The notes under the pieces: model-generated
What the model was told of the DNA's origin: nothing
Seen by the model: the letters and a program-made list of their open reading frames with translations, nothing else
Database searches by the model: none
Shown here: positions 6,854 through 14,952 of the stretch, piece by piece
Layout: the number at the start of each line of letters is the position of its first letter
Numbering within the stretch: the first letter of the stretch is position 1
DNA from: an uncultured Dehalococcoidia bacterium
GTDB taxonomy: Bacteria > Chloroflexota > Dehalococcoidia > Lucifugimonadales > Lucifugimonadaceae
NCBI GenBank assembly: GCA_913048295.1
Contig: CAJWWK010000016.1
Location: forward strand, 1 to 41,491
Reading direction: 5' to 3'
Length of the DNA: 41,491 nucleotides
Translations under genes and position numbers: made by a program

Positions 6854-7861
6854 ATGGCACGAGACGTCGTTCGCTACGGATTACTTTCAACCGCGCAGAT
6901 CGGCCTGAACGCCCACCTTCCGGCCTCGTACGGCTCGAAGAACTCAGAGATCGTATCGATCTCGTCCCGAGACGCGGCGAAGGCCGAAGCGACGGCGAAA
7001 AAGCACAACATCGAGCGTTGGTACGGGTCGTATGAAGAGCAACTTGCCGACCCCAACACCGACGCGATCATCAACTCGCTACCGAACGGCATGCACTGCG
7101 AATGGACGATAAAAGCAGCCGAAGCAGGCAAGCACATCCTGTGCGAAAAGCCGCTGGCCGTATCGGCCGAGGAGTGCCAGAGGATGATCGACGCCGCGAA
7201 CGCGAACAACGTCGTACTGGTCGAAGCGTTCACCCCGCGCTGGAACCCGCACCTGCGCATGGCGTGCAAACTAATCGCCGAGGGTGCAATCGGCAGCATC
7301 CAGACCATCGACGCCGCACTTTGCTTCAACATAGCCGAACCCGAAGGAAATGTACGGTTTTCGGCTGAACTCGTGGGCGGCTCGATGTGGGACGCTGGCT
7401 GCTACGCCGTATACGCGGTGCGGTTCGTGATGTCGGCAGAGCCTGTGCGGGTGCGCGGTGCGTCTTACGATTCCGGCAACTGGGGGATCGACACGACTTT
7501 CACGGGGCTCATGGAGTTCGGAAACGGCGCAATCGCGCACGTCACATCGAACATGCAGCAGCCCTACCGTTCGGCAATTTCTATCGACGGCTCCGAGGGG
7601 CGTATCGAGATTCCAAACATGACCGACGATTCGGGTCCGATAATCATCAAAAAAGGCGATGGCCGAAACCGCCGCGACGAGCAGATCATCGCCACCCCGG
7701 CACCTTACCGGTTCATCGTCCAGTTCGATGAGTTCTCCGAATGTGTGCTGACCGGTAAGGCCCCGGAATTTCCCGCCGAAGACGGCCTGCGGAATACCGC
7801 GGTAATCGAAGCGCTGTACAAATCGGCTGCCACGGGGCAGGCGCAGGATCTGGACCTATAA
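6854..7861 (+). CDS. Gfo/Idh/MocA family oxidoreductase
   Basis: A 335-residue NAD(P)-dependent dehydrogenase. The N-terminal Rossmann fold starts YGLLSTAQIG (residues 8-17), the nucleotide/substrate motif CEKPLAV is at 97-103, and the C-terminal half carries the family GSMWDAGCYAVYAVRF block (177-191), with D180 and Y184 in the usual places. Members oxidise a sugar or cyclitol hydroxyl group. The ATG at 6854 has GGAG 8 bp upstream; longer frames add unrelated residues. It precedes an HpcH/HpaI aldolase on the same strand with 169 bp between, which fits sugar-acid breakdown. The exact substrate is not visible. Confidence 0.9.
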   Translation: MARDVVRYGLLSTAQIGLNAHLPASYGSKNSEIVSISSRDAAKAEATAKKHNIERWYGSYEEQLADPNTDAIINSLPNGMHCEWTIKAAEAGKHILCEKPLAVSAEECQRMIDAANANNVVLVEAFTPRWNPHLRMACKLIAEGAIGSIQTIDAALCFNIAEPEGNVRFSAELVGGSMWDAGCYAVYAVRFVMSAEPVRVRGASYDSGNWGIDTTFTGLMEFGNGAIAHVTSNMQQPYRSAISIDGSEGRIEIPNMTDDSGPIIIKKGDGRNRRDEQIIATPAPYRFIVQFDEFSECVLTGKAPEFPAEDGLRNTAVIEALYKSAATGQAQDLDL

Positions 7862-8030
7862 ATCGCGAAAGAATCACCGTAGAAGTCCTGGCTGCTAACC
7901 GAATGAAGTTGCCCGGGAAATGGCTCCTGTCGCGGTCCCCGCGCACCTTTCGCCGGATATAAGATGCGCCCGCAGACCGTGTTCGACTGTCGACGACTAA
8001 CGCCACACCCAACAGGCAAAATCCAAAACA

Positions 8031-8804
8031 ATGACTTACCCAAGCGACGTCCGGCAAAAACTGGCTTCCGGAAACCCCGTTCTTGGCACTTCGATGTTCA
8101 CCCGTGAACCGTTTGTTGCCCAGTCGATTTACCAGACCGGGGCCGACTGGGTGTGGATCGACCAGGAGCATTCGCCGGCCGGTACGGAATCGATTGGCAC
8201 GATCTGCGTGCAGGGACGCGAAAACGGCAGTGCGCCGGTGATTCGGGTTCCCTACAACAACCAGGGCGACATCAAGAAGGCCTACGACGTTGGAGCCGTG
8301 GGTGTGATGGTGCCGCAGATCGATACACCGGACGATGCACGAAGCGCGGTGCACTGGGCGAAGTACCCACCGGTAGGCATGCGCGGCATCGCACCGTTTT
8401 TCGCCGGGTATCTTGGCTTGACCCAGCAGGACATCATCGATAATGCCAATGACGAGACGCTTCTGATTCTGCAGATGGAGAGCGTCGAAGCGTACGAGAA
8501 TCTGGACGAAATCCTGGCAGTACCCGGTTATGAAGTACTGCTCGTTGGCCCGACCGACCTTTCAGCCTCGCTGGGCGTTCCGGGCGATATTCACAACTCG
8601 AAGGTCGAAAACATCATGGCCGACGTTGCGCAGCGCATAAAAGGCACTGGCAAGTATCTGTCTACCACGTTTGGGGACGTTGCAGACTGCAGGCGCTGGC
8701 TCGGCGAGGGCTACCAGATGATGAACGTTTCGAGCACGCTGGCGCTCGGCACGATTCGGACCAGGGAGGTATACGCCGAGTTGCGAGAGCAGTTCAAGGC
8801 GTAG
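8031..8804 (+). CDS. HpcH/HpaI-family aldolase
   Basis: A 257-residue class II aldolase that cleaves 2-keto-3-deoxy sugar acids or 2,4-dihydroxy-hept-2-enedioate-type substrates to pyruvate (or a related 2-oxoacid) and an aldehyde. All key residues are present: catalytic base in DQEH (E46, H47), Arg in IRVP (R72), and metal ligands E150 (QMES) and D176 (GPTDLS). The GMRG motif is at 116-119. Spacing matches characterised HpcH closely. There is no clear ribosome binding site before the ATG. The 169-bp gap upstream holds a TATAAG box near 7958 but no convincing -35. It probably works with the preceding Gfo/Idh enzyme. Confidence 0.9.
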   Translation: MTYPSDVRQKLASGNPVLGTSMFTREPFVAQSIYQTGADWVWIDQEHSPAGTESIGTICVQGRENGSAPVIRVPYNNQGDIKKAYDVGAVGVMVPQIDTPDDARSAVHWAKYPPVGMRGIAPFFAGYLGLTQQDIIDNANDETLLILQMESVEAYENLDEILAVPGYEVLLVGPTDLSASLGVPGDIHNSKVENIMADVAQRIKGTGKYLSTTFGDVADCRRWLGEGYQMMNVSSTLALGTIRTREVYAELREQFKA

Positions 8805-8845
8805 GAAGTGACTTGGTCCTCTCTCCCAGGCAGGGATGGAGTTAG

Positions 8846-8870
8846 AGCATGTCCTGAGCCTGCCGAAGGG
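8846..8870 (+). repeat. Intergenic palindrome-type repeat (GTCCTGAGC...CCGAAGGG)
   Basis: The motif AGCATGTCCTGAGCC followed by TGCCGAAGGG resembles a short repeat that I recall being scattered between genes of many bacteria, including Chloroflexota. Only one clear copy is seen in this window. Confidence 0.4.
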
Positions 8871-8961
8871 GGTGGGTCGGAGTGGTAATGGCGTTGCGCG
8901 ACTGGTATCCGGCTTGACCCCGCGCCCTGAGTCTTTCTGTCCGAGTCGGGTTTTACCCGCA

Positions 8962-8995
8962 CCCCGACCCTATCCCTCCAAAGGAGAGGGGACAT
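8962..8995 (+). repeat. Dispersed C-rich/G-rich hairpin repeat, copy 2
   Basis: CCCTCC-AAA-GGAGAGGGG hairpin ending in GGGGACAT, located just before the 3' end of the convergent alcohol dehydrogenase gene. Same family as 4467-4500 and 12386-12413. Confidence 0.5.
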
Positions 8996-9007
8996 GCCCG
9001 GCGACCT

Positions 9008-10123
9008 CTACATACTCAAGGCCACGCGCTGGGCTGTTGTTCCTGAATCTTTTCCCTGCCACTCGGCGAACTCGAACGCCTCGTTAACTTTTTCCAGCGG
9101 GAAGCTGTCGGAAACGACGTCCATGAGCTGGTACCTGCCCTTCGTCTTCACCAGGAACTGCAACGCTGCCTCGATGACCCACGGGTTGTAGTGGACGGTT
9201 CCGATCCACTTGGTCTGGTTCCCGATCACTTTACCCGCCGGAATATCGAGACGGCCGCCGCCAATGTTGCCGATGTCCAGGTACGTTCCGTTGATCCGGA
9301 CCATATCGAGACCCTCGTAAGCGGCCGCGGCAATGCCAACGACCTCGACAACGATGTCGGCACCGATTCCCGATGTGAGTTCGCGTACCCTTTCGACCCG
9401 TGATTCGGGAGTCGGGAACTCGGCCATGGAAATCGTTTGCGTCGCACCGCACTTCATCGCCCGGTCGAGGCGGTTCTGCTGCCCATCGATCACTATCACT
9501 TGGCTGGCGCCCCGGTCGGCAGCAACCGCAGTCGCGTAGATGCCCAGACCGCCAGCACCCTGGATAATTACCGTATCGCCGAACGCCACGCCCACTCGCT
9601 CGAGGCCGAATAGCACCTGTGCCAGGGCGCAGTTCACCGCCGGTACGGCCTGGCTGGGCAGCTCGTCCGGCACCTTGTAGGCGTAGTGGGTCGGCTGCAG
9701 GTAAAAGTATTCGGCCATGCCGCCGTTGCAGTAGGGGTAGGCGTCGAGTCCCACCATGTTCCGGCGAGTGCGGAACGTGCAGGCGTGGTGCTCGCCCCGG
9801 ATGCAGTGATAGCAGTGGTGACAGGGGAAGAAGAACGGGAAGGCCACGCGGTCGCCCTCTTTGAGCGGTCGGCGCAGCGAATCGGTATCGATGCCCTTGC
9901 CGAGCGAGTGCACAACTCCGGTGAACTCGTGGCCCAGCACCCTGCGCTTAGCTACCTTCGGACCATCGCCGTCGCCCCGCCATACATGCAGGTCGGAACC
10001 GCAGATCACGGCGTCGGTGTTTTTGATCAGGATTCCGCCCGGCTCGATTTCCGGGGTAGGCAGGGTCTCCAGTTCAAACGGTTTTCCGGGTTCGGTGAAA
10101 ACGGTGGTAAGGCCTTGGGGCAT
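9008..10123 (-). CDS. Zinc-dependent alcohol dehydrogenase (MDR family)
   Basis: A 371-residue medium-chain dehydrogenase. The catalytic zinc site is C41 (ICGSDLH) with GHE at 64-66. The structural zinc site has four cysteines at 101, 104, 107 and 115 (PCHHCYHC...HHAC). The Rossmann motif QGAGGLGIYA is at 188-197. GHEFTG and the LKEGDRV block are typical. It oxidises an alcohol or polyol with NAD(P). The ATG at 10123 has GGAG close upstream. It faces away from the Ldh2-type gene across a 250-bp gap, so the two could share control. Substrate is not deducible. Confidence 0.9.
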   Translation of the reverse strand: MPQGLTTVFTEPGKPFELETLPTPEIEPGGILIKNTDAVICGSDLHVWRGDGDGPKVAKRRVLGHEFTGVVHSLGKGIDTDSLRRPLKEGDRVAFPFFFPCHHCYHCIRGEHHACTFRTRRNMVGLDAYPYCNGGMAEYFYLQPTHYAYKVPDELPSQAVPAVNCALAQVLFGLERVGVAFGDTVIIQGAGGLGIYATAVAADRGASQVIVIDGQQNRLDRAMKCGATQTISMAEFPTPESRVERVRELTSGIGADIVVEVVGIAAAAYEGLDMVRINGTYLDIGNIGGGRLDIPAGKVIGNQTKWIGTVHYNPWVIEAALQFLVKTKGRYQLMDVVSDSFPLEKVNEAFEFAEWQGKDSGTTAQRVALSM

Positions 10124-10376
10124 AAGAAATTCTCCACAGCTGGATTTTTTGCGATTTCGATCGTTGGCGACATGCCTTGACGCTACTATGCCAGTCGCAG
10201 CACGTTGACCTGTTTCAGTATCCGACGATTATTTTCGCGCAATGTAATCCCACAGGGTGTGAGCGTCTACATGGTAGGCGTATACTCCGCCCGATTTAAG
10301 AGTTCATCTGAAAAATTCAACCCGGTGTCGGATCGCGATTACAAGGGTGAACAGGTTCTAAAAGGAGCAACCCGAA
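10124..10376. promoter_or_regulatory. Divergent intergenic region between the alcohol dehydrogenase and Ldh2-type genes
   Basis: About 250 bp serving as upstream region for both flanking genes. A TATACT box at 10281-10286 could be a -10 element for the plus-strand gene, but no good -35 lies 16-18 bp before it. AAAGGAG at 10361-10367 is the ribosome binding site that decides the TTG start at 10377. Confidence 0.3.
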
Positions 10377-11459
10377 TTGCTAGAACGATTTCACGTGCCA
10401 AGTGACGTAGCAGTCCATGTCACACCCGAAGATATGCACACCACGGTCGTTGACATTTTCCTCAAGATGGGCATGTCCGCCGACGACGCCGAACAGGCGG
10501 CCGAAGTGCTGGTATACGCCGATATTCGTGGCATCGAGACCCATGGCGTATCGAACATGTTGCGCAGTTACGTCAAGCAGTTCGGAAACGGCGCTATCAA
10601 CCCGACCCCGAACCCCAAGATCGTCCGTGAGATGCCCGCAGCCGCCACGCTGGACTGCGACGGTGGACACGGCCTCGTGGTGGGTCCGATGGCTATGAAC
10701 ATGGCGATTGAACGGGCGAAGGTCTATGGCATTGGGACTATCACGGCCAACAACGGACGACACTTCGGTGCGGCCGCTTATCACGCCGCGATGGCGCTCG
10801 AACATGGCATGATCGGCATCGCGATGACTACCGGTGGGATGAATGTCGTCCCGGTCGACGGTGCAAAGCCGATGTTCGGGCTCAACCCGATCGCGATCGC
10901 GGTCCCGACTCGCCACGAAGCGCCATTTATTTTCGATGCATCCATGAGTTCCGTGGCGGGAAACAAGATCGCGCTGGCAAAACGGCTCGGCGTTCCTGTC
11001 GCATCGGGCTGGATCACGGAACCGGACGGATCACCGATTCTTGAAGAACGGGCCGTTCCCGACGACTACTTCATGCTCCCGACCGGTGGTTCACGTGAAA
11101 ACGGTGCCCACAAAGGAACCAGCCTCGGCATGTGGATCGAGATCATGTGCGGTCTTCTCGGGGCCACCGGAGCCGGTCCGAACCGGCAGGGCGGCGCAGC
11201 GCACCACTTCATCGCTTACAACGTCGAGGCCTTCACGGACCTCGAGAGCTTCAAAGATGACATGGACACGTATATGAAGGAAGTTCGTGAGTGCCCGCCG
11301 ATCCCGGGTGCCGAGCGGGTCGTATATGCCGGCCTGCCGGAGCAGGAAGAGGAGACCGAGCGCCGCGAGCACGGCATTCCGTACCACCCGGAGGTGATCG
11401 ACTGGTTCCGCGGAATAACCGACGAATTGAAAATCGACTGGCGATTGACCAGCGACTGA
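10377..11459 (+). CDS. Ldh2-family malate/L-lactate (ureidoglycolate-type) dehydrogenase
   Basis: A 360-residue NAD(P)-dependent dehydrogenase of the Ldh2 family, which oxidises 2-hydroxy acids such as malate, L-lactate, sulfolactate or ureidoglycolate. Motifs are RGIETHGVSN at 51-60 and the active-site NNGRHFGAAAYHAAMA at 125-140 with H129. GLNPIAIAVP and FDASMS follow, as in the family. Translation is taken to begin at TTG 10377 because AAAGGAG lies 9 bp upstream; the next in-frame ATG (10434) would lose the first helix. The next gene, an HpcH-like protein, starts 29 bp after the stop, so they likely share an operon. Confidence 0.85.
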   Translation: MLERFHVPSDVAVHVTPEDMHTTVVDIFLKMGMSADDAEQAAEVLVYADIRGIETHGVSNMLRSYVKQFGNGAINPTPNPKIVREMPAAATLDCDGGHGLVVGPMAMNMAIERAKVYGIGTITANNGRHFGAAAYHAAMALEHGMIGIAMTTGGMNVVPVDGAKPMFGLNPIAIAVPTRHEAPFIFDASMSSVAGNKIALAKRLGVPVASGWITEPDGSPILEERAVPDDYFMLPTGGSRENGAHKGTSLGMWIEIMCGLLGATGAGPNRQGGAAHHFIAYNVEAFTDLESFKDDMDTYMKEVRECPPIPGAERVVYAGLPEQEEETERREHGIPYHPEVIDWFRGITDELKIDWRLTSD

Positions 11460-11488
11460 GCACAGAGCAACGACAAAAGGAGTAACTG

Positions 11489-12376
11489 ATGGCGAGAATC
11501 AACAAGTGCATTGAGCTGCTCGAACAGGGCCAGCCTTTCTATGCGACCCACCCGACCGAATTGACTTATGAAGCCGGCCTGAAGGATTCACAGACCTGGG
11601 CCGACATGTTGATGACGGACTTCGAGCATCACCCGTTCGATACGGTTGGCCTCACCAACTACATGCGCGGGCTGAAGGACGGCGGGCCCACGCCAAGCGG
11701 TCACGCGACCCCAACTGTGCTTTGCACGCTGCCGTCGAACGCGATTACGCCCGAGGAAGTGCGCTACAACGCCTGGCAGGCCCGCCACGTGCTATCGGCC
11801 GGGTTGCACGGAATTCTTCACACCCATACCCGGACCGCGGAGGCGGTGAAGGCATTTGTGCAGATAACCCGCTACCCGTTTCAAAAACTCAGTCGTGACG
11901 TGATTGGCGAAGGCCTGCGCGGCGCGGGTGGCCAGCGACCGGCCAACGAAATCTGGGGGCTTTCGTCCGCCGAGTACGCAAAAGTTGCCGACCCGTGGCC
12001 GCTGAACCCTGAGGGTGAGCTGATCCTCGGTCTGAAAATAGAAGATAAGTACTGCCTTGAGAACGTCGATGAAATCGTCGAAGTTCCGGGTATTGGTTTT
12101 GCTGAGTGGGGACCCGGCGACATGGGCATGTCGTTCGAGTTGCCCGACGCGCACGACCCGCCTTACCCGCAGGTCATGAACGACGCCCGGGACACGATAA
12201 ACGCAGCGCTATCGAAGAAGGGCATCGGCTTTTACGCGAGCTGGGCCGACGACGACATGACGATGGAACAGCGGGTCGATTATTCGCTCGACGTTCTTAA
12301 AGTCAGGATGATGGGTGCGACCGAGGAGTGGGCTGCGTATGGCCGGAAGAAGACCGGTCGCACGATGCCTGTGTAG
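11489..12376 (+). CDS. HpcH/HpaI-like aldolase family protein with altered active site
   Basis: A 295-residue protein related to the aldolase at 8031-8804. It keeps the EH pair (FEHH, E46-H47) and the two metal ligands (E185 in KIED, D211 in GPGDMG). The Arg of the family RVP motif is replaced: the aligned block reads LCTLPS with T80. There is also an insertion of about 25 residues around 145-170. A metal site is therefore likely, but standard retro-aldol chemistry is less certain. AAAGGAG lies 6 bp before the ATG. It is 29 bp after the Ldh2-type gene and 57 bp before an epimerase gene, suggesting one catabolic operon. Confidence 0.75.
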   Translation: MARINKCIELLEQGQPFYATHPTELTYEAGLKDSQTWADMLMTDFEHHPFDTVGLTNYMRGLKDGGPTPSGHATPTVLCTLPSNAITPEEVRYNAWQARHVLSAGLHGILHTHTRTAEAVKAFVQITRYPFQKLSRDVIGEGLRGAGGQRPANEIWGLSSAEYAKVADPWPLNPEGELILGLKIEDKYCLENVDEIVEVPGIGFAEWGPGDMGMSFELPDAHDPPYPQVMNDARDTINAALSKKGIGFYASWADDDMTMEQRVDYSLDVLKVRMMGATEEWAAYGRKKTGRTMPV

Positions 12377-12385
12377 TTCGTGGTT

Positions 12386-12413
12386 CTCCTTCCCTTCGAA
12401 TGAGAGGGGACAG
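12386..12413 (+). repeat. Dispersed C-rich/G-rich hairpin repeat, copy 3
   Basis: TCCCTT-CGAATG-AGAGGGGA with the same GGGGACAG ending as the copies at 4467 and 8962. It lies in the 57-bp gap between the HpcH-like and epimerase genes, inside a likely transcript. Confidence 0.5.
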
Positions 12414-12433
12414 GTTGATGAGGAATACGAGTA

Positions 12434-13381
12434 ATGAAAATTCTAGTCACCGGTGGATCGGGAATTGTGGGTCACTACGTCATCGACGAGCTGTACAAAC
12501 TCGGCCACGAAGTGATCAACGCCGACAAGTTCAGAATGACGAGCAACCTTGTGCACAGCGGCACGACGGGGCAGCTCGCAAGTGCTGATACCGCGGTGCA
12601 GATGCGCGAAAACTGGCCCCGGATCCCCAACTTCTTTGAGGTCGAGATATCGGACTACGGCCAGGTGATCTCAGCAATGGACGGCTGCGACGCAGTGATC
12701 TCGCTCGCCTCCCGGCCAAGTGCGGCGAACTACGTTGAGGAAGATGTCGTGCGCACCAACACGATGTCGATGTGGAACGTATGTCGGGCCGCGGAGCAAC
12801 TCGGAGTGAAGCGGGTGGCTCTCGGGTCTTCGTACAACGCGGTCGGGGCAATGGGTACTGCCGCGCGTTGGGAACCGAACGAAGTCAAGCCGCCGGAGTA
12901 TTTTCCGCTCGACCAGAACGTCTACACCCGGTCGGAAGACCCTTACTCGATCGCAAAGTGGCTCGGCGAGGAGATCGGCGAGGCGTTTTCACGCCGGTCG
13001 CCGTGGATGGCGATTGCAAGCATGCGTTTCAACGGCATGTGGGATGACGCCTATTTCAGCCACCTCCAGGCGAACCCGATCACCGATCCGTGGACCCGCT
13101 GCCAGGGTTTCTGGACGTATCTGCATATACGCGATGCCGCGCGGGCGTGCGTTCAGTCTGTGACGAACGAAAACTGGAACGGGCACCACCGTTTATTCCT
13201 GAACGCGAAGGACACGATGCTGAACGTCCCGACAATGGAGGCGATCAAGACCGTTTATCCGGACGTTCCCTTGAACCGGGAGTTTGAAGGGTTCGATGCA
13301 CCGATTTCAGTTCAGCACGCAGCCGACGTTATTGGCTGGGAGCCGCTGTATTCCTGGAGAAACGAGCGGTTCAAGAGTTAG
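12434..13381 (+). CDS. NAD-dependent epimerase/dehydratase (extended SDR)
   Basis: A 315-residue extended short-chain dehydrogenase. The nucleotide-binding motif TGGSGIVGHYV is at 6-16, active-site serines at 132-133 (LGSSYN), and the YxxxK motif YSIAK at 171-175. The size and the layout without a sugar-nucleotide C-terminal signature fit uronate dehydrogenase-like or general sugar oxidoreductase/epimerase members. It ends the series Ldh2-HpcH-epimerase and so probably acts on the same sugar acid or polyol. GAGG lies about 10 bp before the ATG. Confidence 0.85.
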   Translation: MKILVTGGSGIVGHYVIDELYKLGHEVINADKFRMTSNLVHSGTTGQLASADTAVQMRENWPRIPNFFEVEISDYGQVISAMDGCDAVISLASRPSAANYVEEDVVRTNTMSMWNVCRAAEQLGVKRVALGSSYNAVGAMGTAARWEPNEVKPPEYFPLDQNVYTRSEDPYSIAKWLGEEIGEAFSRRSPWMAIASMRFNGMWDDAYFSHLQANPITDPWTRCQGFWTYLHIRDAARACVQSVTNENWNGHHRLFLNAKDTMLNVPTMEAIKTVYPDVPLNREFEGFDAPISVQHAADVIGWEPLYSWRNERFKS

Positions 13382-13402
13382 ATGTGCGGCTAGAATTGCC
13401 GT

Positions 13403-14188
13403 ATGTGCGGAGCTTTTGTGTACGTCTACATCAGAGGATATCGTCACCGGCTTATGGGCGGCGGCGTTGAAGCAGCCGACATCGACGACCTGATCGCGCG
13501 TCGTCCTGAACTGGGTTCCCGGTACAACGTCCGGCCAACGCAGGATGTTGTAGTCATCGCTAACGAAGATGGCAGGCCAGTTGCCAGGCCTATGCGCTGG
13601 GGGCTGATACCGTCGTGGTCGAAGGCCGAAAAATTGCCCCGCAACACGTTCAATGCCCGCGACGACCGCCTTGTCTCATCGGGTATGTGGCGAGGTCCGT
13701 TCAAACGGAGCCGTGGCGTCGTACCCGCCACAGGATTTTTTGAGTGGAAAAAGGCCGACGGCACGAAGCAGCCGATGTACATCACGCCAAAGGACGGCCA
13801 GGGCTTCATGTTCGCCGCCGTTTACGATTCGTGGATCAATGAACACGGCGAAACAGTGGAATCTTGCGCCATCGTCACGACCGGCCCAAACGATTTCATG
13901 GCATCGATCCACGACCGGATGCCAGCCATCCTTGATGAGGAAACGGTTGTGCTGTGGCTTGACCCGGCGACCACCGAGGCGGAACGATTGCAACCGGTCC
14001 TGGTGCCATCGCCGGACGAACTGATGAAGGCTCACCCTGTTTCGACAAGGGTCAATTCGTACAAAAATGACGATGCCGAACTTATCAAGTTGGTTTCGGC
14101 GCAGGAGACGGAAGCCGATCCGAGGCAGCTGGGCTTCCCCGATTCTGAAAATTTGCTGCAGAACGACCCGGAGCCATCAGGCAGATGA
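13403..14188 (+). CDS. SRAP-domain (HMCES/YedK) abasic-site protein
   Basis: A 261-residue member of the SOS-response-associated peptidase family, which crosslinks to abasic sites in single-stranded DNA through the N-terminal cysteine and protects them. The residues needed are present: Cys2 (MCG), N42 (YNVRPTQ), E114 (TGFFEW) and H170 (SIHDRMP), together with WGLIPSW and NARDDRL. The initiating Met is followed directly by Cys, which fixes the start at 13403. An insertion at about 8-25 and a 35-residue C-terminal tail make it slightly longer than E. coli YedK. The last four bases overlap the next gene (ATGA). Confidence 0.92.
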   Translation: MCGAFVYVYIRGYRHRLMGGGVEAADIDDLIARRPELGSRYNVRPTQDVVVIANEDGRPVARPMRWGLIPSWSKAEKLPRNTFNARDDRLVSSGMWRGPFKRSRGVVPATGFFEWKKADGTKQPMYITPKDGQGFMFAAVYDSWINEHGETVESCAIVTTGPNDFMASIHDRMPAILDEETVVLWLDPATTEAERLQPVLVPSPDELMKAHPVSTRVNSYKNDDAELIKLVSAQETEADPRQLGFPDSENLLQNDPEPSGR

Positions 14189-14952
14189 CTCATAAATTGC
14201 CACCCGACAGCGACGACCGCCCCGAAGCCGAAAACCCCGGGCTCCCAGCCGGACTCGAGGACGACCTAATTAACAAGGTCTACGGTCCCTCACAGGCCGA
14301 TATGGACAGGTCGTGGGAAGGTTACGAAAACGGGGAAGTATCGCAGGGCAGCGGGTCCCGCGGTGGTTTCTGGAAACTCGTCGTAGTTGTTGTGTCACTT
14401 GTGATCATGGCCTCGCTGGCATTCGGCTTGATTGGCCCTATCGTTGACCGGGTTCGCGTCGAATCCACCCGGCAGGTTCAGCCAGAACTGGTTTCCGCTT
14501 CCGTGCTCAGAGTCATTGATGCCAGAACGATCGTCGTCAGGTTGGGCGGTGCCGAGCAGACCGTTCGGCTGATCGGCCTTGAGAGTCCGATTTTCGGTGA
14601 TCCATTCTACGAATTCGCCAGGCAGGTGAGCCAGAGCTGGATCGAAGGCCATGACGTGCTGCTCGAGGCCGATGAGCGGGATGTCGACGAGCAGGGGCGG
14701 TTGCTGCGATACGTTTTCTTAGACAACGTGTTGATAAACGCAGCGCTAATTGTGAACGGTCTTGGCAGGGTCGAAACAGAGCCCCCGAACACCAGGTACA
14801 ACGGCTTTCTTGCCGATATGGAGCGACAGGCACGAGAATCCGGTGTTGGAATGTGGGACCCCCGATACGAAGCGCCCGAAATCGGCACCAGGTCTGGCAA
14901 TACCGAAGCATCCCTGCGCACCGAGTATTTCGCGGGGCCGCTTACGACTTGA
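14185..14952 (+). CDS. Membrane-anchored SNase-like (thermonuclease fold) protein
   Basis: A 255-residue protein: an acidic cytoplasmic N terminus (1-60), one membrane segment (about 65-85), then a staphylococcal-nuclease-like domain (about 103-225) outside the membrane. The fold signature is VLRVIDARTIVVRL, VRLIGLESP and EQGRLLRYVFLD. Two catalytic arginines have counterparts (R128 and R172). The position of the general-base Glu (E43 in SNase) is Ile136, and the Ca-binding Asp40 is Glu133. Nuclease activity is thus doubtful and nucleic-acid or ligand binding more likely. It overlaps the SRAP gene by four bases and the MFS gene downstream by four. Confidence 0.75.
   Translation: MTHKLPPDSDDRPEAENPGLPAGLEDDLINKVYGPSQADMDRSWEGYENGEVSQGSGSRGGFWKLVVVVVSLVIMASLAFGLIGPIVDRVRVESTRQVQPELVSASVLRVIDARTIVVRLGGAEQTVRLIGLESPIFGDPFYEFARQVSQSWIEGHDVLLEADERDVDEQGRLLRYVFLDNVLINAALIVNGLGRVETEPPNTRYNGFLADMERQARESGVGMWDPRYEAPEIGTRSGNTEASLRTEYFAGPLTT

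Noticed and set aside
6694..7035. Open frame of 113 codons after the protease gene.
   Set aside because: It overlaps the start of the clear Gfo/Idh gene in another frame and has an Arg-rich, non-protein-like sequence.
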